DNA of 56,573 nt from Parvibaculum sp. (GCA_019635965.1 JAHBYK010000008.1:1-56573); one strand, 5' to 3'. Positions 12,194 to 20,746 are shown, numbered from the stretch's first letter. The notes: generated from the letters alone by a model not told the origin. Numbers and translations are program-made.

Positions 12194-15043
12194 TCACACC
12201 ACCGCCCAGCGGACGGTGAAGAGCTCTTGTTTGCTGATGTCTTGTTTAAGACGGGCTTCCAGGTCGGCGATCATCTGATCTCGTTCCTCGATGATCTCGT
12301 CCTCCACCTCAAAGATTCGCTGGCGCAGCCGGCGCTTAGACTTTTCCAGCTCCTGGATCTGCGTCTGGATGCCATGCTGCTGCTCGGGAGACTCGGCCGT
12401 TCGCGCCTCGCGCTTGAGCTCAAGGATCCGCGCCTTCGCGTCCTGCAATTCCTTTTCGGCGGCAAATACCTTGTCCTCGGCCCATTTTTCCAGCTTCCGG
12501 CTTTCCTCGGAAAACCACTGGGCGTTCTGCCGCTTCAGCGCCTCGATGACGTCCTGTTCGCGTTGCGCCAGTATGGGATCCAGCAGCGCCCGATCATGCC
12601 CGATCTCGCCATCGGCTTGTCGGCATGGCATCTCGAACAGGCGTCGAACAATGTCAGGGTCGATATCGCGCCCATCATCCGTCTTGGCCGCGAGCAGGAT
12701 GTGGTCCTGTTCGTCAAATCCGGAGAAGCTGAGACATCGTGCGGCGAGGATACCTGACTGCCCCACCAACGGCTCGATGTTGACCGCCTTGGCTGGCCAT
12801 CCTGAATAATCGAACACGAGGGCTGCACCGTTCAGATTGCGCTCGCGTGCCTTGGCAATCACGTGCTGTGCAAGCGGGTGCCCCAAGCGGTATCTGTGCT
12901 CGCTTAGGCCATTCTTGGCGATACCGTAGCCCCCGGTCGGGACGTCCAAACCGTCGGGCGCGCGGTTCAAGGTGAAGGTGAGGTATTCATCATCGAAGTT
13001 GGCGTGCTGCCGCAGCTCATGCTGGGTAACGGCCCACAACATTCTCTCATAGCGCCCGATATACTCTCTGCTCTTGTCCAGATTGAACTTTAGGCGGTCA
13101 TGGACCTCAGCATCGAAGTTCTCCAGCAGCTTCCGACGCGTATCCTCCATGGCAGCATTGATGTTCTCATCCATCTCAGCGCGTAGACGCTCGAACTCCG
13201 TCTCGATCTCATCCGTGGATCGACAATTTTGGTAGATGGTGACGATGCGCTTCTCAAATTCGACGCCAGACTCAACGGCTCCGAGCACCTCGTCCGAAGC
13301 GCCGAACACGCCGGAGAATAGCTGGAACTTCTCGGCCAAGAGCTCGTACACGCGCTGATCTGCTGCGTTGTTCTTGTTGAGGAAGTTAATCACGACCACG
13401 TCGTAAAGCTGGCCATATCGATGGCAGCGTCCGATCCGTTGCTCAATTCGCTGAGGGTTCCATGGCAGGTCGTAGTTCACGACAATGGAGCAGAATTGCA
13501 GGTTGATGCCTTCGGCCGCGGCTTCGGTTGCGATCATGATTGATGCGTGTTCGCGGAAATGCTCCACCAGTGCGGCGCGAATGTCGGCAGTGCGGGAGCC
13601 AGTGACGCGATCAGACCCCTTGTGCTTCCGCAACCAATTCTCGTAGATAGCTTTCGACTGAGGATCGCTATTGGAGCCGTTGAAAAGCACGAGCTTGTCG
13701 GCGTACCCGTTCTCCGAAAGCAGCCGTACCAGATACTCCTGCGTTCGGCGCGACTCGGTGAATATGATGGCCTTCTGCGCTGCACCAAGCTCTTGCGTCT
13801 TGGCGAAGCCGGCTCTCAACGCGCTCAACAACGCCTGCCCTTTGGCGTTCTCGGAGATTGAGACAGCAAGGTCCCGGAACTCGCGAAGATCTGCGATCTC
13901 CTGCTCAATTGCGGCAATGTCATCGGCGGATAGAAGCTCCGGTTCGGCGCCGTCCTGTCCCCACTCGTCTGCGACCTCCTCGAATTCCTCGTAGTCCTCG
14001 GCGATTTCCTCTTCGAGCTTCTCCCGAAGGTTCGTGTCATCCTTGAGCTGGCGTTCCAGCTTCCGGGCTAGGGAGTCGAGGGCGCCCGCAATTGCGAACG
14101 TGGAAGAAGCCAGCAGCTTGCGCATGATGAGGGTCATCAGCGTCCGCTGGCTAGACGGCAGTGCCTGCAGAGACGGTCGCCGAAGGTATTCCGACACCAT
14201 GTCGTAGAGCGACTGCTCCGCCTCGCTTGGAACGAACTCCTGGGTGATGGGTATCCGGTTGGTGTAGCGGATGTATTCCAACACCTGTCGGCGCAGAGTA
14301 CGGTGGCAAACCGGCTGAAGGCGATGCTTCAACTCTTCATACTGGCCGTCACCGGTCAAACGCGCATATTGCGCTCGAAAGCTCTTCACATCGCCGAATG
14401 TGTAGTCATCGATCAGGCTGACGAGACCGTACAACTCCATCAGTGAGTTCTGAAGCGGGGTCGCCGTCAGGAGTACCTTCGGAACATTTGCAAGCGCGCC
14501 CTTCAGTGCTCGGCCGATCCGGTTGTCGGGCCTATAGACGTTTCTAAGCCGGTGAGCTTCGTCGATGACCACCAGATCCCACGGGATGACCATCAGCTCG
14601 TCGGCATGTCGCGCGGCGAACTGGAACGAGCAGATAACGAGCTTCTTCTGTTCGAATGGGCGCCGCGCACCATCTTTGGCCAATTTATTGTAGTTCTTTG
14701 CCTCTAAGATCAGGGTTGGCAGAAAGAACTTTTCTTCGATTTCCTGCGACCACTGCTTACGCAGATTTGCCGGAGTAATGACGAGGATACGGCGGCGGCC
14801 TTCGGTCCATTTTTGGGCGAGCACGAGTCCGGCTTCAATCGTTTTTCCAAGCCCTACCTCGTCAGCAAGAATGGCACCCTTTGACAGCGGTGATTTGAAT
14901 GCAAAAAGGGCGGCTTCCACCTGATGCGGGTTCAGGTCCACTTGCGCGTCCAAGAGAGCACCAGTCAGCTTTTCGGCATCAGCAACTGAGTGCCGCTTAC
15001 TGAGCTCGAGTGCAAATAGCTTTGCGTGGTACTCAGTAATCAA
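12194..15043 (-). CDS. SNF2/RapA-type helicase
   Basis: 949 aa. Walker A is DEVGLGKT (61-68) and motif II is DEAH (161-164); ATPLQNSLMELYGLVS and the late motif EQRIGRCHRYGQ are typical of SNF2/RapA ATPases. Helicase halves are separated by an acidic helical insert (EEEIAEDYEEFEEVADEWG), and the C-terminus is a long coiled coil. The start is TTG: the next in-frame codon set upstream contains a TAA, and AAGGCAAAAGG lies in ribosome-site position. First gene of the operon. It may be a dsDNA translocase cooperating with the methylase and Res protein, as DrmD does in DISARM (analogy only). Confidence 0.88.
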   Translation of the reverse strand: MITEYHAKLFALELSKRHSVADAEKLTGALLDAQVDLNPHQVEAALFAFKSPLSKGAILADEVGLGKTIEAGLVLAQKWTEGRRRILVITPANLRKQWSQEIEEKFFLPTLILEAKNYNKLAKDGARRPFEQKKLVICSFQFAARHADELMVIPWDLVVIDEAHRLRNVYRPDNRIGRALKGALANVPKVLLTATPLQNSLMELYGLVSLIDDYTFGDVKSFRAQYARLTGDGQYEELKHRLQPVCHRTLRRQVLEYIRYTNRIPITQEFVPSEAEQSLYDMVSEYLRRPSLQALPSSQRTLMTLIMRKLLASSTFAIAGALDSLARKLERQLKDDTNLREKLEEEIAEDYEEFEEVADEWGQDGAEPELLSADDIAAIEQEIADLREFRDLAVSISENAKGQALLSALRAGFAKTQELGAAQKAIIFTESRRTQEYLVRLLSENGYADKLVLFNGSNSDPQSKAIYENWLRKHKGSDRVTGSRTADIRAALVEHFREHASIMIATEAAAEGINLQFCSIVVNYDLPWNPQRIEQRIGRCHRYGQLYDVVVINFLNKNNAADQRVYELLAEKFQLFSGVFGASDEVLGAVESGVEFEKRIVTIYQNCRSTDEIETEFERLRAEMDENINAAMEDTRRKLLENFDAEVHDRLKFNLDKSREYIGRYERMLWAVTQHELRQHANFDDEYLTFTLNRAPDGLDVPTGGYGIAKNGLSEHRYRLGHPLAQHVIAKARERNLNGAALVFDYSGWPAKAVNIEPLVGQSGILAARCLSFSGFDEQDHILLAAKTDDGRDIDPDIVRRLFEMPCRQADGEIGHDRALLDPILAQREQDVIEALKRQNAQWFSEESRKLEKWAEDKVFAAEKELQDAKARILELKREARTAESPEQQHGIQTQIQELEKSKRRLRQRIFEVEDEIIEERDQMIADLEARLKQDISKQELFTVRWAVV

Positions 15044-15135
15044 AGATTCGAACCTTTTGCCTTAGCGCCGGTTTTCGGCGGCGCCTTTCACGCATTTTGC
15101 AGCAGAGATTTTTTTGATACTCTTACTAGTATTGG

Positions 15136-15149
15136 TTTCAAGCTTGAAA
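15136..15149. promoter_or_regulatory. Perfect 14-bp palindrome upstream of the SNF2 operon
   Basis: TTTCAAGCTTGAAA is its own reverse complement and lies about 90 bases upstream of the SNF2 helicase start, in the 278-base gap between that operon and the ImmA-like gene. An overlapping inverted pair GGTTTC/GAAACC surrounds it. It is a candidate operator, for instance for the nearby XRE protein; binding is inferred. Confidence 0.4.
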
Positions 15150-15321
15150 GTGGAAACCACTGCTTATCGCGCAAGTTTATCCGGGCTTGGTTATTTCGAC
15201 CAAAACGTGGCACTTCAATTACAAAATCCGCTTCTGCCTCTGGGCTTGAAGTAATTTACGATTTCGGCAACCACAATTTTTGATTCGATTTCGCATTTTC
15301 TTGCTGAGAATTGATTGCGGG

Positions 15322-16137
15322 TCATACTGCATCCTCAATCTGCGCATGCACCAGCGTCATGGCATAGCCATCATGCTGCTGGAGTGTCTGTATGCGGACG
15401 CTTCGACCGGCGCTGACATTCCAGTCCGCCGGATCGGCATCAATCCACGGAGAAGCCTGACCGGGCCGTTGCTTGATCTCATTTGGAAGTGCACGCCCGC
15501 GCCATAGCGCAGAGTTTGGTGGAGAGGGTGGCTTCACGGCATAGTCAATGATGCCGTGCCTGCTGAACACGACGGCGAGGTCTTCTCGATGGAGTTCTGC
15601 ATAGCGTCGTGCCGCGGCCGCCTTGCTGATATCAAAGCGCTTGTTGATGAATCGGACGAACTGGAAGTCGGGCATGCGTTCCAAATAGTGACCGATCAGG
15701 CGTCGCGGCGCGAGAAGTTCAATTGCAAAGCGATTGGCTTGCGCTTCCTGGATCGCATGCCGCGTCGAATTGCCTTGCTCCCTCATGTCGCCTGAGCTGC
15801 AATCGAAACCTCTCGATGACGTAGGCCGATGCCATGGATGCAGAAAATGGCAAAGCTCATGTGCCAGCGTGTATTTGCGTCTCTGTGGCGTCGAATTGGC
15901 ATTAAGCAGAACAGCGCCAGAGCCCTTGCCGGGTGTCGTGACAAGCGCGCCTTCGATACTCTTGAGCGGCGCATTCCGGATTTGACGTATGTCGAGCGCC
16001 TTGGCGATTGCCCGGATAGCGATCGGCCTATGATCCAATGTCAGCTGATCGAGAATCGCCTCTGCCATGCGCTGGGGATCTCCGCCCGACGCTTCGGCCT
16101 CCTCTTCGATGGCGATACGATCAAGGCGAAGGACCAT
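15322..16137 (-). CDS. ImmA/IrrE-family metallopeptidase
   Basis: 271 aa. The zinc-protease motif HELCHFLH starts at residue 93 and a third-ligand candidate glutamate (E131) lies in EAQANRFAIELLAP, the arrangement of ImmA/IrrE proteases. In known cases these cleave a partner XRE repressor to release transcription. Its start lies inside the end of the XRE gene (17-base overlap), so the two are co-expressed. The C-terminal 80 residues are not typical of the core domain. It sits just before the restriction-like operon on the same strand. Confidence 0.88.
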   Translation of the reverse strand: MVLRLDRIAIEEEAEASGGDPQRMAEAILDQLTLDHRPIAIRAIAKALDIRQIRNAPLKSIEGALVTTPGKGSGAVLLNANSTPQRRKYTLAHELCHFLHPWHRPTSSRGFDCSSGDMREQGNSTRHAIQEAQANRFAIELLAPRRLIGHYLERMPDFQFVRFINKRFDISKAAAARRYAELHREDLAVVFSRHGIIDYAVKPPSPPNSALWRGRALPNEIKQRPGQASPWIDADPADWNVSAGRSVRIQTLQQHDGYAMTLVHAQIEDAV

Positions 16138-16462
16138 CGAGAGACTTTCGGCGTTTCAGCAGGGACTGCAGCATATCATCGAGCAATGCGACGTCCTGCG
16201 GATCGAGGTCCCGTGCCTGCCGGAACATGCGGGCAAGGGCAGGGTCTGCGTCTTCAGCCTCGATATCCTCGCTGACAAGCCAAGCGACCGTGACCTTGAA
16301 GTGATCCGCAAGCTTGGTGACGAGGTCCATCGACGGGTTCTCGGCACGGTGCTTCTCGATTTGCCAGATATGGGCTTTCGAGACCCCGACGGCGGTGGCA
16401 ACCTCTTGTAATGATTGACCATTCTTCAAGCGCAAGGCGTTGATCTTGTCGGCGAGGCGCAT
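16121..16462 (-). CDS. XRE-family helix-turn-helix regulator
   Basis: 113 aa from an ATG with a GGGGAGAT ribosome site. An N-terminal XRE domain reads LADKINALRLKNGQSLQEVA and GVSKAHIWQIEKHRAENPS. The C-terminal tail (ARMFRQARDLDPQDVALLDD) is helical, as in substrates of ImmA/IrrE proteases. It is first of a two-gene unit with the ImmA-like protease and divergent from the ParB-methylase gene, whose promoter it may control. Confidence 0.9.
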   Translation of the reverse strand: MRLADKINALRLKNGQSLQEVATAVGVSKAHIWQIEKHRAENPSMDLVTKLADHFKVTVAWLVSEDIEAEDADPALARMFRQARDLDPQDVALLDDMLQSLLKRRKSLDGPSP

Positions 16463-16526
16463 GGGATCTCCCCTTCCCTTTGGCTCGGGCGCGTTTTCTG
16501 AGGTTGCCGTTAACATAGCACAACTA

Positions 16527-16554
16527 TTGACTCGGGCAATTCGTTTTCTACATA
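16527..16554 (+). promoter_or_regulatory. Candidate promoter for the ParB-methylase gene
   Basis: TTGACT (16527-16532) and TACATA (16549-16554) are 16 bases apart in the gap between the divergent XRE and ParB-methylase genes. A reverse-strand pair (TTGCCC and TATGTT) overlaps it, so both directions may be controlled together. The call is by consensus only. Confidence 0.4.
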
Positions 16555-16590
16555 TTACGAAATCGGGTAAATTCATCGGGGGCAGAGAAG

Positions 16591-17955
16591 ATGCGTGCGG
16601 CAGACCTCAAGATCGAACACATGGCCGTTTCGGCCCTGAAACCCTGGGAGCGCAATGCGCGGACCCATTCGAAAAAACAGATCGGTGAGATCGCCGAGAG
16701 CATCAGGACCTTCGGCTTCACGAACCCGGTCCTGATCGACCGGGAGAACACGATCCTTGCGGGGCATGGGCGGGTCGCAGCCGCCCGCCTGCTTGCGATG
16801 CGGAAGGTCCCCTGTGTGAGGCTCGAGAACATGACGCCGGCCCAGAAGCGGGCCTATGTGCTCGCCGACAACAAGCTTGCCCTCAATGCGGGGTGGGATG
16901 ACGAGTTGCTCGGGGAGGAGCTCAAGGCGCTGCTCGAGATCGATCTCGATTTCGATGTCGGGGTCACGGGCTTCTCGATCCCGGAGATCGACAGCCTGAT
17001 CGAGGGATTGAACCCGGAAGAGGAGGGGGATCCGGCGGCCGATCTTCTGCCCGAGGATGACGGGGCGCCGCCCGTCTCCAGAGAAGGCGATATCTGGCAA
17101 CTCGGGCCCCATCGCCTGATCTGCGGCAGCGCGCTTGAGGCGCGTGTCTTTCACCGGCTGATGGGTAAGGAGCGGGCGCGGATGGTCTTTACCGACCCAC
17201 CCTACAACGTGCCGATTGGCGGCCATGTAAGCGGTCTCGGCAAGATCAGGCACCGGGAGTTCGCGATGGCCTCCGGCGAGATGACGCAGGGCGAGTTCAC
17301 CGGGTTCCTCGAGACGGCCTTCCGCAACCTGGTCGATCACAGTCTCGATGGCTCGATCCATTTCGTGTGCATGGACTGGCGCCATATGGGCGAGATGCTG
17401 GAGGCGGGGGAGGCGGTCTATACCGAGCTCAAGAACCTATGTGTCTGGGCAAAGGACAATGGCGGCATGGGGGCCTTCTACCGTTCGCGCCATGAACTGG
17501 TCTTCGCCTTCAAGAAGGGGACGGCACCTCACATCAACAGCTTCGAGCTCGGCCAGCATGGCCGCTACCGGACCAATGTCTGGGAGTATCGGGGTGTGAA
17601 CACGATGAGGGCAGGCCGGATGGAAGAACTTGCCCTTCATCCGACCGTGAAGCCTGTTGCGATGATTGCCGATGCGATCAAGGACGTCTCGAAGCGCGGC
17701 GAGATCGTACTCGATGCCTTTGGCGGCAGCGGATCGACCCTGATCGCCGCTCACAAGACCGGGCGTCGCGCGCGGCTCATCGAGCTCGACCCGATCTATG
17801 TCGATCGTATCGTGAAGCGCTGGCAGGCTTTTGCGCATGACGATGCCGTGCTTGAGGGCACAGAGCAAAGCTTTGCTGAAATCACAAGCCTGCGTCAGGC
17901 GGAGCTGGAGACGCCGAAACGCCCTGAGAGCAGGGATATTGTGGAGACGGCCTGA
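16591..17955 (+). CDS. ParB-domain DNA methyltransferase
   Basis: 454 aa. The N-terminal ParB/Srx-like domain (about residues 10-110) has ILAGHGRVAAA; a methyltransferase follows with DPPYN at 202-206 and the AdoMet motif DAFGGSGST near 372-380, in beta-class order. Such ParB-methylase fusions are common in prophages and mobile elements, probably as solitary methylases. The stop overlaps the next ATG (TGATG), so it is coupled to the DUF5681 gene. Confidence 0.9.
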   Translation: MRAADLKIEHMAVSALKPWERNARTHSKKQIGEIAESIRTFGFTNPVLIDRENTILAGHGRVAAARLLAMRKVPCVRLENMTPAQKRAYVLADNKLALNAGWDDELLGEELKALLEIDLDFDVGVTGFSIPEIDSLIEGLNPEEEGDPAADLLPEDDGAPPVSREGDIWQLGPHRLICGSALEARVFHRLMGKERARMVFTDPPYNVPIGGHVSGLGKIRHREFAMASGEMTQGEFTGFLETAFRNLVDHSLDGSIHFVCMDWRHMGEMLEAGEAVYTELKNLCVWAKDNGGMGAFYRSRHELVFAFKKGTAPHINSFELGQHGRYRTNVWEYRGVNTMRAGRMEELALHPTVKPVAMIADAIKDVSKRGEIVLDAFGGSGSTLIAAHKTGRRARLIELDPIYVDRIVKRWQAFAHDDAVLEGTEQSFAEITSLRQAELETPKRPESRDIVETA

Positions 17956-18662
17956 TGAGCAACGACGGCGACAGTCCGGATGCCGCCGGCAAGCTCGTGC
18001 CTTATGATGTGGGCTACGGCCGACCGCCGGCGGCAACCCGGTTCCGACCGGGGCAGTCCGGCAATCCACGCGGCCGCCCCCGGAAGTCGCGCCTGCCGGA
18101 TCATTTTCCGAAGCTTCATGAGGAGCGGCTGAAGCAGGTGACCCTTCAGGAAGCCTATCGCAAGATCACGATCCGCGACGGGGACCGGACAGTCGACCTT
18201 ACTATTGCCGAAGCCGTCATCCGCAGCATCGGTCTCAACGCAGCCAAAGGTGACAAGCGCTCGCAAAAGATGTTCACAGAACTGCTGCGCACCGTCGAGA
18301 CGGAGAACAAGGCGCTCCACGACGAATACATCAAAACCATGATCGAATATAAGTCTGCCGGCGAGAAAGAGATCGAACGCTGCAGGCGCCTCGGGATCGA
18401 TCCGCCCGAGATGTTGCCGCACCCTGATCACATCCACATTGACATGCGCACGGGCGAGGCGGTTGTACGCGGGCCTTTCACCAGGGAAGAGAAGAAGATA
18501 TGGGATGGAGCAAAAAAGTATCTGGAGAGCGTCGAAGAAGAGATCGAGTTTCTGAAGGGAATGCTGAAGAAAAAGCCAGGCAACGAGAATCTGCAGAAGG
18601 CACTTCAGCAGAACATCGGCATTCAGAAGCGCATGGCTGAATTGCTGGGGGAGTATGTTTAA
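17955..18662 (+). CDS. DUF5681 domain protein
   Basis: 235 aa. The N-terminus carries the family signature GYGRPPAATRFRPGQSGNP followed by RGRP. The rest is charged and helical, with a predicted coiled coil around residues 180-225. DUF5681 proteins are frequent beside ParB-methylases in alphaproteobacterial mobile elements (from memory). Function unknown. Confidence 0.85.
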   Translation: MSNDGDSPDAAGKLVPYDVGYGRPPAATRFRPGQSGNPRGRPRKSRLPDHFPKLHEERLKQVTLQEAYRKITIRDGDRTVDLTIAEAVIRSIGLNAAKGDKRSQKMFTELLRTVETENKALHDEYIKTMIEYKSAGEKEIERCRRLGIDPPEMLPHPDHIHIDMRTGEAVVRGPFTREEKKIWDGAKKYLESVEEEIEFLKGMLKKKPGNENLQKALQQNIGIQKRMAELLGEYV

Positions 18663-18722
18663 AGCAATTGATAAGCTGGCGAACTCTACTCAGATATGAA
18701 GTACGCTCAAGCGTGCCTACCA

Positions 18723-18764
18723 GGCTTCATCTTCCCGCCGGCAAGCCTGCCGTGAGATGAAGCC
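18723..18764. terminator. Long two-part hairpin after the DUF5681 gene
   Basis: GGCTTCATCT (18723-18732) pairs with AGATGAAGCC (18755-18764), and an inner CGGCA/TGCCG pair closes the loop. GATGAAGCC occurs again at 18837-18845 and ACTCTACT occurs at 18682 and 18821, so the whole gap is repeat-rich. Without a T-run, a terminator is only one option; recombination scar or small RNA are others. Confidence 0.4.
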
Positions 18765-18856
18765 GGAATTTACCAGCCCAGCCGGTCCAAGGTTGGGAGC
18801 AAGCTCAAAATGTTCAAAGGACTCTACTCCCGACCGGATGAAGCCTGGGGCTCAGG

Positions 18857-19495
18857 TCACTGCCAGTAAGACGGCATAAAGAACTCCAGCAGAATCGAAA
18901 TCACCGTGGTGAGTAGCGTCACCCAAGCCGTGACCCAGAAGCTGATATATATTTCTCTATTGGGGCTATTCCAAGGTAGCACTCTTGGCTGAATGCGGAG
19001 CTTCACAATTCGTGGAAGCGTACCTTGCGCTTCATCATCGAGGCCAAGCTTGCTCAATACGTCAGGCGAAAGCTTTATCGTCTGGGGTTTGGCTGAACTG
19101 GGAGCGACTGTATTCTTGTCTACTCGCGTGATGGCTATGCGCGCCGCAGGAGAAAGAACACCATTCTTCTGAAGCGCTCTAATGGAAAGCGTATCAACAT
19201 CCGGAAACATTTCCTTGGCGACGCTTACGTGAAGATATCCTGCTTTCTGGTTGGTTCCCCAATCAGCTCGATCTACCAACCAGTCTTCATAGGTCCGGCT
19301 TCGCCATCTCGCCCAACGAAACGCCTGCTGCACCATAAGAATGAAAAGAACGATGCCCACCGCTGAGACAATGAGCGCCGCCGCGGCCTGGACGCCGCCA
19401 TTGACGAGGTAGGAAAAGCCCTCTCCTAGCCAGTCAACTGCCGAATAGAAGGTTTTGTGCACCGAATCCCCCATGCCCACGGCGCGTACTCCCAT
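18857..19495 (-). CDS. Hypothetical two-TM membrane protein
   Basis: 212 aa, no family recognised. Two hydrophobic segments (about residues 35-58 and 187-208) flank a soluble region of about 120 residues rich in beta-type sequence (TIKLSPDVLSKLGLDD). A second ATG seven codons downstream is an equally good start. It is downstream of, and on the same strand as, the lipoprotein and remnant genes. Confidence 0.6.
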   Translation of the reverse strand: MGVRAVGMGDSVHKTFYSAVDWLGEGFSYLVNGGVQAAAALIVSAVGIVLFILMVQQAFRWARWRSRTYEDWLVDRADWGTNQKAGYLHVSVAKEMFPDVDTLSIRALQKNGVLSPAARIAITRVDKNTVAPSSAKPQTIKLSPDVLSKLGLDDEAQGTLPRIVKLRIQPRVLPWNSPNREIYISFWVTAWVTLLTTVISILLEFFMPSYWQ

Positions 19496-19551
19496 GTGCG
19501 CTATCTCAGGTGCTCAACGAATAGCGCTAACAGTGTCCCTCTATCAGCGAC

Positions 19552-20208
19552 TCAGCTCCCCGGACCGGCAGCCTGTTTCTGCATTTGAATTTCCATGACA
19601 TTGAGCTTCGCAGCATTAACTGCATTGACGACGAAGTCTTTGATGGCAGCGCTGCCGGCTTGCATGATGGCCTGAGAGGCAACGTCACAGCTCATTGCAG
19701 ACTGGCTCGTGCCATACCCCCGGCCCTTCGCGTTGCCCTGGCTCTTCAGACCATTGGGCCCGATCACGGCCACGATTCCGTCCATTCCGACCTCGGACTC
19801 AAGTGTTGCCGTCCAGAAACCTGGGATCACACCAAAGACGCCTTTGATTGCCCCTTCATAAACGATGATCTGTGCATCGTAGTTCTGGGCCACGATCTCT
19901 GAAGGCTGCAAAGTGGCAGGCGTAAATGTCACATTCTCAAAGGACGATGAGAACGCGGCCTGCGCGGCCTGCTGATAGGCCTGCTCGAAATCCGTTGGGA
20001 ACTCCCAAGCGCTGCAGGTATGCCCCTTGGCTTCCACCGTGGACACCCACGCGCCAGATTGAAGCCAAACGGCGTAGCGTCCCGGCGTCTTGTTCTGTGA
20101 TGCAAAGTCAGTCGGTGCAATATGCGGTGCAGTGACCGCAACAGTGGATGAGCAGCCAGCCACCACCGATGCCATCAGAATGATGGCGCCCACGAAAAAC
20201 GCTTTCAT
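19552..20208 (-). CDS. Hypothetical lipoprotein
   Basis: 218 aa from an ATG with a strong GGGGGG ribosome site 4-5 bases upstream. The N-terminus is a lipoprotein signal: a hydrophobic run, then VVAGC with C19 as lipidation site. The mature part has alternating beta/helix character, 'YDAQIIVYEGAIKGVFG' and an Ala-rich helix near the end. No family recognised. It probably forms an operon with the flanking membrane protein and the IS-truncated gene upstream. Confidence 0.7.
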   Translation of the reverse strand: MKAFFVGAIILMASVVAGCSSTVAVTAPHIAPTDFASQNKTPGRYAVWLQSGAWVSTVEAKGHTCSAWEFPTDFEQAYQQAAQAAFSSSFENVTFTPATLQPSEIVAQNYDAQIIVYEGAIKGVFGVIPGFWTATLESEVGMDGIVAVIGPNGLKSQGNAKGRGYGTSQSAMSCDVASQAIMQAGSAAIKDFVVNAVNAAKLNVMEIQMQKQAAGPGS

Positions 20209-20230
20209 GTATCCCCCCGAATTGAATGAG

Positions 20231-20404
20231 TTAGTTCGCCGAACCAGATGGTGGGTCGACCAGCTTGATACCCTGTGGTCGTGCCATTTCAGTCGGCAGA
20301 TTTGAGGCTGGAAGCACACGCTGGTAGCCGCCAGAGTTCTGCACAATGACGCGCGACCCTTCCGGTATGGCAACGTCATTCTTACCGATATCCTGAACAA
20401 CGGT
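20231..20404 (-). pseudogene. 3' remnant of a gene truncated by the left IS copy
   Basis: 58 codons in frame with a stop, running from the IS edge (20405) to 20231, 22 bases before the lipoprotein start. It encodes a Val-Val-Gln-Asp opening and a hydrophilic end in DPPSGSAN; no family recognised. Its 5' part is gone. Another gene cut by the other IS copy (38950-39693) runs the same way, but the two sequences show no evidence of belonging together. Confidence 0.6.
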
Positions 20405-20467
20405 TGATCCACCCCCATTGAACGGGTCCACCTTGAAGTATGGTTTTGACCATGAAGGAGGACCACA

Positions 20468-20746
20468 ATGGCAAACAAGCGACACAAGCCCGACGAGATC
20501 GTCACGAAGCTTCGGCAGGTTGAGGTTTTGCGCGGCCAAGGCATGGCGATGGCGGATGCCGTTCGCCAGATCGGCGTTTCCGAACTGACGTTCTACCGGT
20601 GGCGCAAGCAATATGGCGGCATGAGCCGTGACCAGCTTCGGCAGTTGAAGGATCTCCAGAAGGAGAACGAACGGCTTCGCAAGGCGGTGGCCGATCTGAC
20701 GCTGGACAAGCTGATCCTGACGGAGGCTGCGCGGGGAAACTTCTGA
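20468..20746 (+). CDS. IS3-family transposase OrfA
   Basis: 92 aa DNA-binding subunit: helix-turn-helix region (QIGVSELTFYRWRKQYGG) followed by a leucine-zipper-like stretch (LKDLQKENERLRKAV). It binds the IS ends. Its 3' end contains the frameshift signal that joins it to OrfB. Confidence 0.93.
   Translation: MANKRHKPDEIVTKLRQVEVLRGQGMAMADAVRQIGVSELTFYRWRKQYGGMSRDQLRQLKDLQKENERLRKAVADLTLDKLILTEAARGNF
20734..20740 (+). promoter_or_regulatory. Probable programmed -1 frameshift heptamer
   Basis: GGGAAAC is read G GGA AAC in the orfA frame, two codons before its TGA. A one-base backward slip enters the orfB frame exactly. This matches the X XXY YYZ rule, though IS3 elements more often use A-rich heptamers. 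The same site lies at 38631-38637 in the right copy. Confidence 0.6.

Noticed and set aside
11034..12278. 414-aa open frame on the plus strand
   Set aside because: Antisense to the methylase; Leu/Val-rich sequence without signature motifs.
5616..15043. Full DISARM system
   Set aside because: An SNF2 helicase and a methylase are present, but no drmA, drmB or drmC candidate is seen.
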